A stretch of DNA of 24,775 bases from a virus, in the IMG/VR virus record IMGVR_UViG_3300025769_000795, positions 1-24,775 of that record; one strand, written 5' to 3'. Every line of letters starts with the position of its first letter. Within the stretch, counting starts at the first letter, position 1. The position numbers and the translations under genes were made by a program. The notes below the pieces were generated by a model. It ran no database searches. It saw nothing but the letters and a program-made list of their open reading frames with translations, and had not been told where the DNA came from. Below are positions 7,806 through 13,953 of this stretch, in pieces.

Positions 7806-8288
7806 ATGAAAACACAAAATAATAAAGAAATAAATTTAAATGATTATCCAGTTGGAACTGGAGTTACACATAGAATAGGTTCAGACTGCTATCCATACGA
7901 AGTTGTTGAAAATATATCATCTAAAAAAATTAAAGTTAGAGAATTAAAAGAAATACCTACTAAAAATAACGATTACTATAGTAATCAAGATTATACTTAT
8001 AAATCTACAAATGCTAAACCAATCGAATTAATTTTAGGAAAACATAAAGGTTATCCTTGTATTAAAAAAGTTTATTATACAGTTGAATATGTAGAAAATT
8101 TTGATAAAATTATAATAGAAAAATATGGTTCTTTAAAAAATTATTGGGATTCTGATAGTTTTGAAACATTAATGGATAATAAAGATAAAGGTATTTCTAC
8201 AGATGGTTTAACTTATATAAAAAGAAATACAAGTTTACAATCATTTCATTTTGGTAATGCAAGATATTATCAAGACCCTTCTTTTTAA
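7806..8288 (+). CDS. Conserved-looking small accessory protein, function unknown
   Basis: This 160-residue protein has no clear catalytic motif. It begins MKTQNNKEINLNDYPVGTGV, followed by a YPYEVVENISSKKIKVRE segment that looks like a small beta-rich (SH3-like) fold. The C-terminus is KRNTSLQSFHFGNARYYQDP. The gene has its own control element upstream and a strong terminator 23 bases downstream, unlike the tail genes around it, so it looks like an inserted expression cassette. The theme of a charged beta segment of the type FYKV/YEVV followed by a strand of alternating Val/Lys recurs in the protein at 18176-18505, and the two genes' operons share the control element. A role in early takeover or defence evasion is only a guess. 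Confidence 0.6.
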   Translation: MKTQNNKEINLNDYPVGTGVTHRIGSDCYPYEVVENISSKKIKVRELKEIPTKNNDYYSNQDYTYKSTNAKPIELILGKHKGYPCIKKVYYTVEYVENFDKIIIEKYGSLKNYWDSDSFETLMDNKDKGISTDGLTYIKRNTSLQSFHFGNARYYQDPSF

Positions 8289-8310
8289 AATTTAATTACT
8301 TAAAAATTAA

Positions 8311-8338
8311 GCCCTCTTACACTAGAGGGTTTTTTTTT
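8311..8338 (+). terminator. Rho-independent terminator after the accessory gene
   Basis: CCCTCT (8312-8317) pairs with AGAGGG (8324-8329) around a 6-base loop and is followed by nine T residues (8330-8338). This is one of only a few G+C-rich hairpins in the window. The last T of the run is the first base of the next promoter element. Confidence 0.85.
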
Positions 8339-8345
8339 ATCTTTG
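8338..8345 (+). promoter_or_regulatory. -7 element (TATCTTTG) fused to the terminator T-run
   Basis: TATCTTTG matches TAnnTTTG, begins on the last base of the terminator's T-run, and ends 5 bases before the ATG at 8351. It would restart transcription of the tail operon with almost no 5' leader. Confidence 0.5.
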
Positions 8346-8350
8346 TATTT

Positions 8351-9646
8351 ATGGGTACAATTAGAACAGAGCAGACAAGATTACTACAAGATAATGGTAC
8401 AGAGAATATTGAATTTTTTGTTTACGATAAAGATGGTGTTGCTAAAACAACACTTAATCAAACTAAAGATGTATTAAAACAAATACCAAGTAATCTATCA
8501 CCAATTAATTCAAATCTATCAGTTGAGTATTTAAGACCATTAAGAGATGCAATAAAAACAACAACATCAGAAGATTCTCAATTATTAAATAAAAATCCAA
8601 ATTTTAGATATGGAACTTTTAATTGGGATATTAATTCTGTAGGTGGAAATGCTTTAGCAGAAGTTGCATTACCTAGTCAAGTTTTTGCAGGTATAAATCC
8701 GATAACTGGAATTTATTGTTTAATTCAAAATGAAGTACCAAATACTGCTGAAAAAACAAATTACATGATAAAAAATATTTTATCAGACACACCAATAATT
8801 AGTGGTGAAGATTTAGAGATAAGTTATAATTATTATTTTTTTACTTTAGGTTTTTTTGTATTTAATGTTCAACAATATATATCTGTTGGTTTAGATTCTA
8901 CTAGTGATGGAACGATAAATAAAATGTATAATTTTGAAGAAAGTAAATTTGAAACAGGAACATTTACGGATGATAAATTTTTTAAAAAAATTGATATTAG
9001 ACAATTTGATTCTTGGAATAAATTTAGCACCACAATACAATGTAATTTAAGTGATACAGAAACAGACCCACACATTGAAGTAAAATTATTTAGAACAACA
9101 AAAGGTCAAGGATTAACAAGTCCAAAAATGATTTATGATGGTTTAGCTATAACACAAAAATCTGCATCGAAAAATAGAATACATACCAAAAGAAAAGGTG
9201 CGATATTTTCAAATATTGATGGAACTGTAACTATTGCAAATGATAATATTAGTGGTGAATATGAACAAGAAGAAACAATATTATCAAATGAAGTTAATTT
9301 ACAAAACACAAATTCAATCTTCGGAACATTTGCGAGAAAAGACAGACCATTATCATTACAACAAAACACTTTAGACAAATGTATTTTACAAGAATTTATA
9401 AATGATTATAGAAGTCCAATAAAAAGATATGAAGGAGAATTTTATAAAGATGATTCAGATGTAGTTCCTATTTATTTTTATCATAAACTTTGGGTAAACT
9501 TTGGTACTACAATTTTACAAGAGCCAGTTAGTTGTATTATTGATAGTTTAGAATATAATGTTAAACAAAATTCATATAATATTATTATGCACGTTCCTAA
9601 TGCAGATGATGATGTTATTTCTTATGACACTTATAAATTAGATTAA
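8351..9646 (+). CDS. Minor tail / baseplate protein with a carbohydrate-binding-like middle domain
   Basis: This 431-residue protein closes the tail region. The N-terminus (GTIRTEQTRLLQDNGTENIE) is strand-rich. From about residue 80, NPNFRYGTFNWDINSVGG resembles the first strand of galactose-binding or CBM-type jelly rolls (pattern N-P-x-F-x-x-G), and the domain may run to about 275. The C-terminal part (about 300-431) contains RPLSLQQNTLDKCILQEF, RYEGEFYKDD, PIYFYHKLWV and a final HVPNADDD segment, a pattern of tail-tip proteins in Bacteroidetes phages. It follows the terminator/promoter junction, so it may be expressed at a different level from the upstream tail genes. Structural role is probable; the sugar-binding role is an inference from one motif. 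Confidence 0.55.
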   Translation: MGTIRTEQTRLLQDNGTENIEFFVYDKDGVAKTTLNQTKDVLKQIPSNLSPINSNLSVEYLRPLRDAIKTTTSEDSQLLNKNPNFRYGTFNWDINSVGGNALAEVALPSQVFAGINPITGIYCLIQNEVPNTAEKTNYMIKNILSDTPIISGEDLEISYNYYFFTLGFFVFNVQQYISVGLDSTSDGTINKMYNFEESKFETGTFTDDKFFKKIDIRQFDSWNKFSTTIQCNLSDTETDPHIEVKLFRTTKGQGLTSPKMIYDGLAITQKSASKNRIHTKRKGAIFSNIDGTVTIANDNISGEYEQEETILSNEVNLQNTNSIFGTFARKDRPLSLQQNTLDKCILQEFINDYRSPIKRYEGEFYKDDSDVVPIYFYHKLWVNFGTTILQEPVSCIIDSLEYNVKQNSYNIIMHVPNADDDVISYDTYKLD

Positions 9647-9673
9647 ATATTTTTTTTATTTAAAAATAAATTT

Positions 9674-9681
9674 TATATTTG
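9674..9681 (+). promoter_or_regulatory. -7 element (TATATTTG) at the head of the replication region
   Basis: TATATTTG matches TAnnTTTG and ends 5 bases before the ATG at 9687. It stands at the border between tail genes and the replication/recombination genes and is the likely start of that operon. The surrounding A+T-only sequence shows no -33 TTG. Confidence 0.5.
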
Positions 9682-9686
9682 TATAT

Positions 9687-9944
9687 ATGTTACTTAAAGA
9701 AATTTTAGAAGGTTGGGGTAATTGGGCTAGATTACAATTTAAAACATTAGACCAAGAAATCGTACACTTATCTAAAACAAGATTGCTAATTTGTGATGTC
9801 TGTGAAATTCGTTCAGGTCATATTTGTAATCCTAATAAAAGTGGTGAACATTTACAATCAAAAAAAATAAAAAATGGTTGTGGTTGTGCAATACCACCTA
9901 AGACATTAGCACCAACTGCAAAATGTCCTTTAGGTAAATGGTAA
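9687..9944 (+). CDS. Small Cys-rich zinc-binding protein
   Basis: This 85-residue protein carries Cys at positions 36, 39, 47, 65, 67 and 80: a CDVC knuckle, GHIC, a CGC-x-I-PPKT segment and a C-terminal CPLGKW. Small zinc-ribbon-like proteins ending in CPxxKW occur widely in phages of Bacteroidetes, but no biochemical role is known to me. The N-terminus (LLKEILEGWGNWARLQF) is a hydrophobic amphipathic helix. It is the first gene of the replication region behind its own -7 element, which suggests early expression. DNA, RNA or protein binding through the zinc fold is possible. Confidence 0.6.
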   Translation: MLLKEILEGWGNWARLQFKTLDQEIVHLSKTRLLICDVCEIRSGHICNPNKSGEHLQSKKIKNGCGCAIPPKTLAPTAKCPLGKW

Positions 9945-9954
9945 ATTAATATAT

Positions 9955-10227
9955 ATGAATAAATTTAGAATTGATTTTATAACAAGTTTAGAAAATTTAA
10001 AATTTCAAAAAACTTTTGTAGCTAGTAAATTAAATATGACTATGCCTACATTAAATAGTAAGGTGTTAAATCCTGAAAAATTAACTTTAAAAGATTTAAG
10101 TAAATTATTAGAGTTAGGATTTCAAATTGACATAATTAATATATTAAAAGAAATAAAAGAAAAAGAAAATGCAAACAACAAAGAGGGAAAGGCTAAAAAA
10201 CCTTTACGAAAAATATCAGCTTTCTAA
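9955..10227 (+). CDS. Small HTH-like DNA-binding protein
   Basis: The 90-residue protein has a helix-turn-helix-like core at about residues 18-60: KTFVASKLNMTMPTLNSKV, in which the second helix begins after MTM, then a third helix LTLKDLSKLLELG. The pattern fits Cro/CI-type XRE domains, with a Lys-rich C-terminal tail. The gene follows the zinc protein after 10 bases and its last 59 bases overlap the start of the next gene in another frame. It could be an early regulator or replication accessory protein. I cannot assign it to a named family. Confidence 0.5.
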   Translation: MNKFRIDFITSLENLKFQKTFVASKLNMTMPTLNSKVLNPEKLTLKDLSKLLELGFQIDIINILKEIKEKENANNKEGKAKKPLRKISAF

Positions 10228-10597
10228 AGAAGATATATTTTCATTAAAATTTGGTAGTATATCAACTCCAATAATTACACGAACAGGTATTGATAAAATT
10301 CAAGGAATTGCTAAAATTAAAATACAATTTAATGAAATAGAATATCAACCTGGAATTTCTGCAGCAGTTAAAGCAACTGCAACTTTAGGTGACAATTATG
10401 TTGAATCTTATGGTGAAGCAAATAATAAGAATAATAAAAATCCTTATCCATTAGCTATGGCAGAAAAGAGGGCAATGTCCCGAGTTATACTAAAACTGAC
10501 TGGCTTTTATGAGTTAGGAGTTTTTGGTGAAGATGAAAGTGATACTTTCAAAAAAGAAGAAACTGTTAAAGTTTTAAATAATAAACCTGTAAAATAA
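10169..10597 (+). CDS. Candidate ssDNA-annealing recombination protein (unassigned family)
   Basis: This 142-residue protein has an alpha/beta layout: ITRTGIDKIQGIAKIKIQFN (about 36-55), a strand-rich segment AVKATATLGDNYVESYGEA, and then YPLAMAEKRAMSRVILKL followed by GVFGEDESDTF. A strand region followed by a conserved Tyr/Pro-Ala-Glu-Lys-Arg-Ala helix and an acidic tail recalls phage annealing proteins (Rad52-like, ERF and RecT groups), where a basic helix sits against the DNA groove. It is followed at once by a DUF3127 ssDNA-binding-like gene and then a RecE-like exonuclease, the partners expected for an annealing protein. The family match is not certain, and Lys/Arg-rich DNA-binding proteins of other kinds could look similar. 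The start overlaps the upstream gene by 59 bases. Confidence 0.45.
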   Translation: MQTTKRERLKNLYEKYQLSKEDIFSLKFGSISTPIITRTGIDKIQGIAKIKIQFNEIEYQPGISAAVKATATLGDNYVESYGEANNKNNKNPYPLAMAEKRAMSRVILKLTGFYELGVFGEDESDTFKKEETVKVLNNKPVK

Positions 10598-10601
10598 TAA
10601 T

Positions 10602-10934
10602 ATGGAAATTAAAGGCACAATTAAAGTAATTGGTAATACTGAAAATTTTAAGGATTCATTTACAAAAAAATCAATAGTTGTAACAACTGATGAAAAATAT
10701 ACAAATGATATTCAAATAGAATTTATTAAAGATAAAATTGAATTAATAAATAATTTAAGTGTTGGCGATTATGTAACAGTAGGTATAAATATTAATGGTA
10801 GAGGGTGGTTAAATCCCGAAACTAAACAAACAAAATATTTTGTATCTATTAATGGTTGGAAAGTTGATGTTGGTGAAAAACAAACCGAATCAATTCCAGT
10901 TGGTCAGCATTCAGAAGATGACTTGCCATTTTAA
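10602..10934 (+). CDS. DUF3127-type ssDNA-binding protein (SSB-like)
   Basis: The 110-residue sequence follows the DUF3127 pattern: MEIKGTIKVIGNTENF, a Lys-rich strand (KKSIVVTTDEKY), an IELINNLSVGDYVTVGININ segment and a FVSINGWKVDV strand. This is an OB-fold family common in Bacteroidetes and their phages and thought to bind ssDNA. The C-terminus is acidic and ends EDDLPF, which parallels the acidic Phe-ending tip through which bacterial SSB recruits partner proteins. It lies 5 bases after the candidate annealing protein and ends in front of a strong terminator. ssDNA binding is the probable role; the partner is unknown. Confidence 0.75.
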   Translation: MEIKGTIKVIGNTENFKDSFTKKSIVVTTDEKYTNDIQIEFIKDKIELINNLSVGDYVTVGININGRGWLNPETKQTKYFVSINGWKVDVGEKQTESIPVGQHSEDDLPF

Positions 10935-10937
10935 CAT

Positions 10938-10962
10938 AAGGGGTGCTTTGGCACCCTTTTTT
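10938..10962 (+). terminator. Rho-independent terminator after the SSB-like gene
   Basis: GGGTGC (10941-10946) and GCACCC (10951-10956) form a 6-bp stem around TTTG, with flanking A/T and G-T pairs and a run of six T residues (10957-10962). It follows the SSB-like stop codon by 3 bases. Replication genes continue beyond it, so it may lower rather than stop downstream expression. Confidence 0.85.
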
Positions 10963-10973
10963 AATAAAATATT

Positions 10974-11132
10974 ATGACAGGAAAAAATGATTTAATAAAG
11001 TTTTTGCTTTACAGAATTGAAGCATTAACAATAGAATTAGAAAAAAAGAATAACCTTTTAAATGGTTATCAAGCAGTTAATAAAGAACTAAATAAACAAT
11101 TAAATGTTAATAGAGAATTTAAAAAAAGTTGA
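10974..11132 (+). CDS. Small coiled-coil protein, unknown
   Basis: This 52-residue ORF fills the gap between the terminator and the exonuclease gene. It starts MTGKNDLIKFLLYRIEALTI and continues as a Lys/Glu/Leu/Asn-rich helix with heptad-like spacing, so a short coiled coil is likely. Its last 29 bases overlap the exonuclease start in another frame. No family is recognised. It may be an accessory or leader peptide for the exonuclease. Confidence 0.45.
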   Translation: MTGKNDLIKFLLYRIEALTIELEKKNNLLNGYQAVNKELNKQLNVNREFKKS

Positions 11133-11877
11133 AGATGATATTAAAGATTATCATTCAAAAGATTGTATTTCAGCAAGTGGGTTGAAATTAATATATAAAA
11201 GGTCAATATATCATTATTTAAATAAAGAATTTAAAAAAACACCTGCAATGGATTTAGGTAATGCAGCACATATATTATTATATGAAGGTTTAGAAAAATT
11301 TGAAAACGAATATTTTGTTTTACCAAAATTAGATATGCGAAAAAAAGAAGATAAATTATTAAAAGAAAAATTAATAAATAAAAATATTGGTAAAGAAAAT
11401 GTTTCTAATGAACAATATAAAGTGTTAATGAAACTATATTCTAATTTAAATAATTATGAAGATGCTCTTTTTTTTACACAAGGTAAATATGAAATCAGTC
11501 ATTATGGTACATACGAAGGTATTCCTGTAAGAGTTAGACCTGATTGTATGGGTAAAGATTGGATAAGTGATATTAAAACTTGTCAAGATAGTTCACCTAA
11601 AGAATTTAAAAACACTATATGGAAATTTTCATATATGGTACAAGCAGTTTTTTATTGCGATATGTTAGGTTATGATGCTAGAACATTTAGATTTATAGCT
11701 TGTGAAACTAATCCACCTTATACAGTACAACATTATGCATTAAGTGATGATATGATTGAAGTTGGTAGAAAAGGTTGGAAAAAAGCATTTTATTTTTGGA
11801 AAAAATATGTCAATGAAAATAAAATTACATATTTTGAAGGTTATGATAAAACATCTGATAATGCAATAATATTATGA
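11104..11877 (+). CDS. PD-(D/E)XK exonuclease, RecE/ExoVIII-like
   Basis: This 257-residue protein matches the phage exodeoxyribonuclease VIII-like fold (DUF3799 group of PD-(D/E)XK nucleases). An early SASGLKLIYKRSIYHYL segment and LGNAAHILLYE (51-61, with the conserved His56) precede VRVRPDCMG (143-150), DIKTC (156-160, the D-x-K pair) and YMVQAVFYCDML (177-188, conserved Gln180). These are the expected catalytic signatures in the expected order. The enzyme would resect double-stranded ends 5' to 3' to give ssDNA for annealing or recombination, acting with the SSB-like and candidate annealing proteins just upstream. The start at 11104 overlaps the coiled-coil gene; the stop overlaps the next gene by 4 bases (ATGA). 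Confidence 0.8.
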   Translation: MLIENLKKVEDDIKDYHSKDCISASGLKLIYKRSIYHYLNKEFKKTPAMDLGNAAHILLYEGLEKFENEYFVLPKLDMRKKEDKLLKEKLINKNIGKENVSNEQYKVLMKLYSNLNNYEDALFFTQGKYEISHYGTYEGIPVRVRPDCMGKDWISDIKTCQDSSPKEFKNTIWKFSYMVQAVFYCDMLGYDARTFRFIACETNPPYTVQHYALSDDMIEVGRKGWKKAFYFWKKYVNENKITYFEGYDKTSDNAIIL

Positions 11878-12554
11878 GTGAAGTAGAAAAAATTAAAAGA
11901 ATTTGCGATAATCATTTTAGTATTGATATATCTAAAAGAACTAGAGCAAGAGAATATGCAGATGCTAGAAAAATATATTATAAATTATCTAGAGATTTAT
12001 TACGAATACCTGTTAAAAAAATTGCTAGTACAGTAAATGTAGACCATTCAACTGTTGTTGTTGGTTCACAAAGGTTAAATGAATTAATGAGTTACGATAA
12101 AAATATTAAAGAAAATTATTTAACTTTAAGAGATAAATGTTTAAATGATGGTTCAATTTTCAACATACATACAACAGATATAAATAATATGGCGAATCCT
12201 TATTTAAAATATTTAGGAAAAGAAGATATTTTACAACATAGTGTAATGGAGTATATGAAAAATAAATATCCTGATGTGTATTGTATACACGTACCAAATG
12301 AAGGTAAAAGAACACCTTTTATGCAATTTAAATTTAAATATTTAGGTGGTAAAAGTGGTATACCTGATATATTAATATTTCAACAAAATAAAGAAGGTAA
12401 ATGTGGTTTAGCAATTGAACTAAAAGTTGGTTATAATAAACCTACAAAGAATCAGTTTGAAGCATTAGAAAGTTTAAAAAAAGGTAATTGGGAGTGTCAT
12501 TGGCTAAATGATTATGAAAAAACTATTCAAATAATAAATGAATATTTTAAATAA
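11874..12554 (+). CDS. DnaA domain IV-like HTH fused to a VRR-NUC nuclease
   Basis: This 226-residue protein joins two domains. Residues about 21-75 look like the C-terminal DNA-binding domain of DnaA: REYADARKIYYKLSRDLLR, then IASTVNVDHSTVVVGSQRL, with the DHSTV signature (57-61) that contacts the DnaA box. Residues about 115-226 match VRR-NUC, a PD-(D/E)XK nuclease family of Holliday-junction-resolvase type: HVPNEGKRTPF (139-149), GIPDILIF (162-169), AIELKVGYNK (180-189), Gln194, and a final W-x-x-x-W region. The catalytic Asp165, Glu182 and Lys184 are present. An origin- or site-specific nuclease or junction enzyme is inferred. The 4-base overlaps on the 5' side show translational coupling with the exonuclease. 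Confidence 0.75.
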   Translation: MSEVEKIKRICDNHFSIDISKRTRAREYADARKIYYKLSRDLLRIPVKKIASTVNVDHSTVVVGSQRLNELMSYDKNIKENYLTLRDKCLNDGSIFNIHTTDINNMANPYLKYLGKEDILQHSVMEYMKNKYPDVYCIHVPNEGKRTPFMQFKFKYLGGKSGIPDILIFQQNKEGKCGLAIELKVGYNKPTKNQFEALESLKKGNWECHWLNDYEKTIQIINEYFK

Positions 12555-12559
12555 TTATT

Positions 12560-12808
12560 ATGCAAAAAAAAATGCTTTTTTGGAATCAAGAAAGACAAAG
12601 ATTAAAATACACTAACAATATTAAATACCTCGATGAAGATTTTTTTTATGTAGGTAAACTTACATTAGCTGAATTCGATTTATTTTTAGAATCAATATTT
12701 ATAGTTTATGAAGATGATTATATTTCTTTTGAAGATATTGTCATTATGTACACAAAATTAATTAATTTCATAAGTGAATTAAAAAGAATAACAGATGAAG
12801 AATTATGA
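12560..12808 (+). CDS. Small acidic protein, unknown
   Basis: The 82-residue protein starts MQKKMLFWNQERQRLKYTNN and continues in an acidic, aromatic-rich part (YLDEDFFYVGKLTLAEFDLF). It is probably helical. It lies 5 bases after the DnaA/VRR-NUC fusion and overlaps the HTH replication gene by 4 bases, so it belongs to this replication operon. I recognise no family. Confidence 0.5.
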   Translation: MQKKMLFWNQERQRLKYTNNIKYLDEDFFYVGKLTLAEFDLFLESIFIVYEDDYISFEDIVIMYTKLINFISELKRITDEEL

Positions 12809-13476
12809 AAAGAACATATTATGCTGTTATACCTGCTTATGTTAGGTATGATAAAGATTTAACTCCAAATGCTAAATTAATGTTTGGTGAACTTACTGCA
12901 TTAAGTAATGATAAAGGTTATTGTTATGCATCTAACAAATATTTTTCAGAGCTTTATCAAGTATCTACTGTATCGATTTCAAAATGGATTAATCAATTAA
13001 AAGACAAAAAATATATTAAAGTTTCTTTCACTTATAAAGCAAATTCTAAAGAAATAGAATCAAGAAATATCTATATAAGTAATCTTAAAGAGGTATCTAA
13101 TATTTCTTTAACACCCCATAAAGAAAAGTTTAAAGATAATAGTAATAATACTATTATTAATAATAAAGAGATAATATATAATGAGTTAATTGAAAAATCT
13201 TTTTCTCATTTAATTAAACTTTTTCCTTTAGCAGTTCAACCAAGAACTGCAATTGATATTCGAAACTGGAAAGATTGTTTAGACAAACTTGATAGAATAG
13301 ATGGTTATGATACTCGGGCAGTTTATTATATAGTTAAAAAAGTAAGATTAGATGAATTTTGGAAAGATAATTTTTTTTCAATATTGAAACTTCGTAAAAA
13401 AAATAATTATGGAGTAAAATATATTGATATGTTTAAAGCAAAATTTGCAAAAGATTATCAGTTTAATAAAAAATGA
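12805..13476 (+). CDS. HTH replication protein (replisome organiser / initiator-like)
   Basis: The 223-residue protein begins MKRTYYAVIPAYVRYDKDLT, then NAKLMFGELTALSNDKGYCY and NKYFSELYQVSTVSISKWI, LKDKKYIKV. This is the HTH_36 winged-helix pattern of phage replication initiators and DnaD-like proteins, where the second helix reads TVSISKWINQLK. The C-terminal part (about 140-215) has WKDCLDKLDRIDGYD and FWKDNFFSILKLRKKN, typical of the helical tail that contacts the helicase or origin in such proteins. It sits between two nuclease genes and close to the primase-helicase, so an origin-binding or helicase-loading role is likely. The middle (about 95-135) is Asn/Lys-rich and probably a flexible linker. 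Confidence 0.65.
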   Translation: MKRTYYAVIPAYVRYDKDLTPNAKLMFGELTALSNDKGYCYASNKYFSELYQVSTVSISKWINQLKDKKYIKVSFTYKANSKEIESRNIYISNLKEVSNISLTPHKEKFKDNSNNTIINNKEIIYNELIEKSFSHLIKLFPLAVQPRTAIDIRNWKDCLDKLDRIDGYDTRAVYYIVKKVRLDEFWKDNFFSILKLRKKNNYGVKYIDMFKAKFAKDYQFNKK

Positions 13477-13910
13477 TTTTTGATTTAATAATATTAGATA
13501 TAATGGAAAATATGAGTTTAATTAAAAATAGTAAAAGAATAAAACAATCAATGGATTTTACAGGTGTACAAAATAAAGCTATACATCCTAGCGATATTGA
13601 TGGAGTTTTAGAATTTGATGATAAATATTTATTTCTTATAGAAATGAAATTTATAGCAACTGATATTCCTATAGGTCAAAGATTAGTTTTAGAAAGAATT
13701 ATAAATGCTTGGGAAGAATCAGGAAGAATTGGTGCAATTTTAAAAGTTGAACATAAATTCAGAGATGAAGAAATTGATGTACCATTACATCAGTGTTTTG
13801 TAACAAAAGTTTATAGTAATAAAAAATGGTTAAAAATAAAACCACAACAATTTTTAAAGTATTTAAATAGAATTGGTAAAAAACATAAAATAAATAAATG
13901 TGTTTTTTAG
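13473..13910 (+). CDS. Small PD-(D/E)XK nuclease-like protein
   Basis: This 145-residue protein contains the pattern PSDIDGVLEFDD (39-50), then FLIEMKF (54-60) and DIPIGQRLVLERI (64-76): the spaced Asp, E-x-K and Gln of a PD-(D/E)XK core. The family includes Holliday-junction resolvases and RecB-like enzymes; the small size suits a resolvase or DNA-end processing enzyme. The start at 13473 is supported by an ATGA overlap with the upstream stop codon, though Met11 or Met14 is also possible. It is the third nuclease of this fold within 3 kb. The substrate is unknown. Confidence 0.6.
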   Translation: MIFDLIILDIMENMSLIKNSKRIKQSMDFTGVQNKAIHPSDIDGVLEFDDKYLFLIEMKFIATDIPIGQRLVLERIINAWEESGRIGAILKVEHKFRDEEIDVPLHQCFVTKVYSNKKWLKIKPQQFLKYLNRIGKKHKINKCVF

Positions 13911-13914
13911 TGGC

Positions 13915-13945
13915 CTTTAGGAAAAAAAATTAAATTAGCCTAAAG
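13915..13945 (+). other. Inverted repeat in the leader of the primase-helicase gene
   Basis: CTTTAGG (13915-13921) and CCTAAAG (13939-13945) are perfectly complementary around a 17-base, A-rich loop. The repeat fills the gap between the PD-(D/E)XK gene and the ATG at 13954. It lacks a T-run, so it is not a terminator; an operator or a leader hairpin that affects translation is possible. Confidence 0.35.
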
Positions 13946-13953
13946 AAAAAGAA

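Noticed and set aside
9651-9670. A+T-only palindrome between the tail and replication regions
   Set aside because: The two arms nearly touch, leaving too small a loop for a hairpin, and only A and T are involved, so it is likely a chance palindrome.
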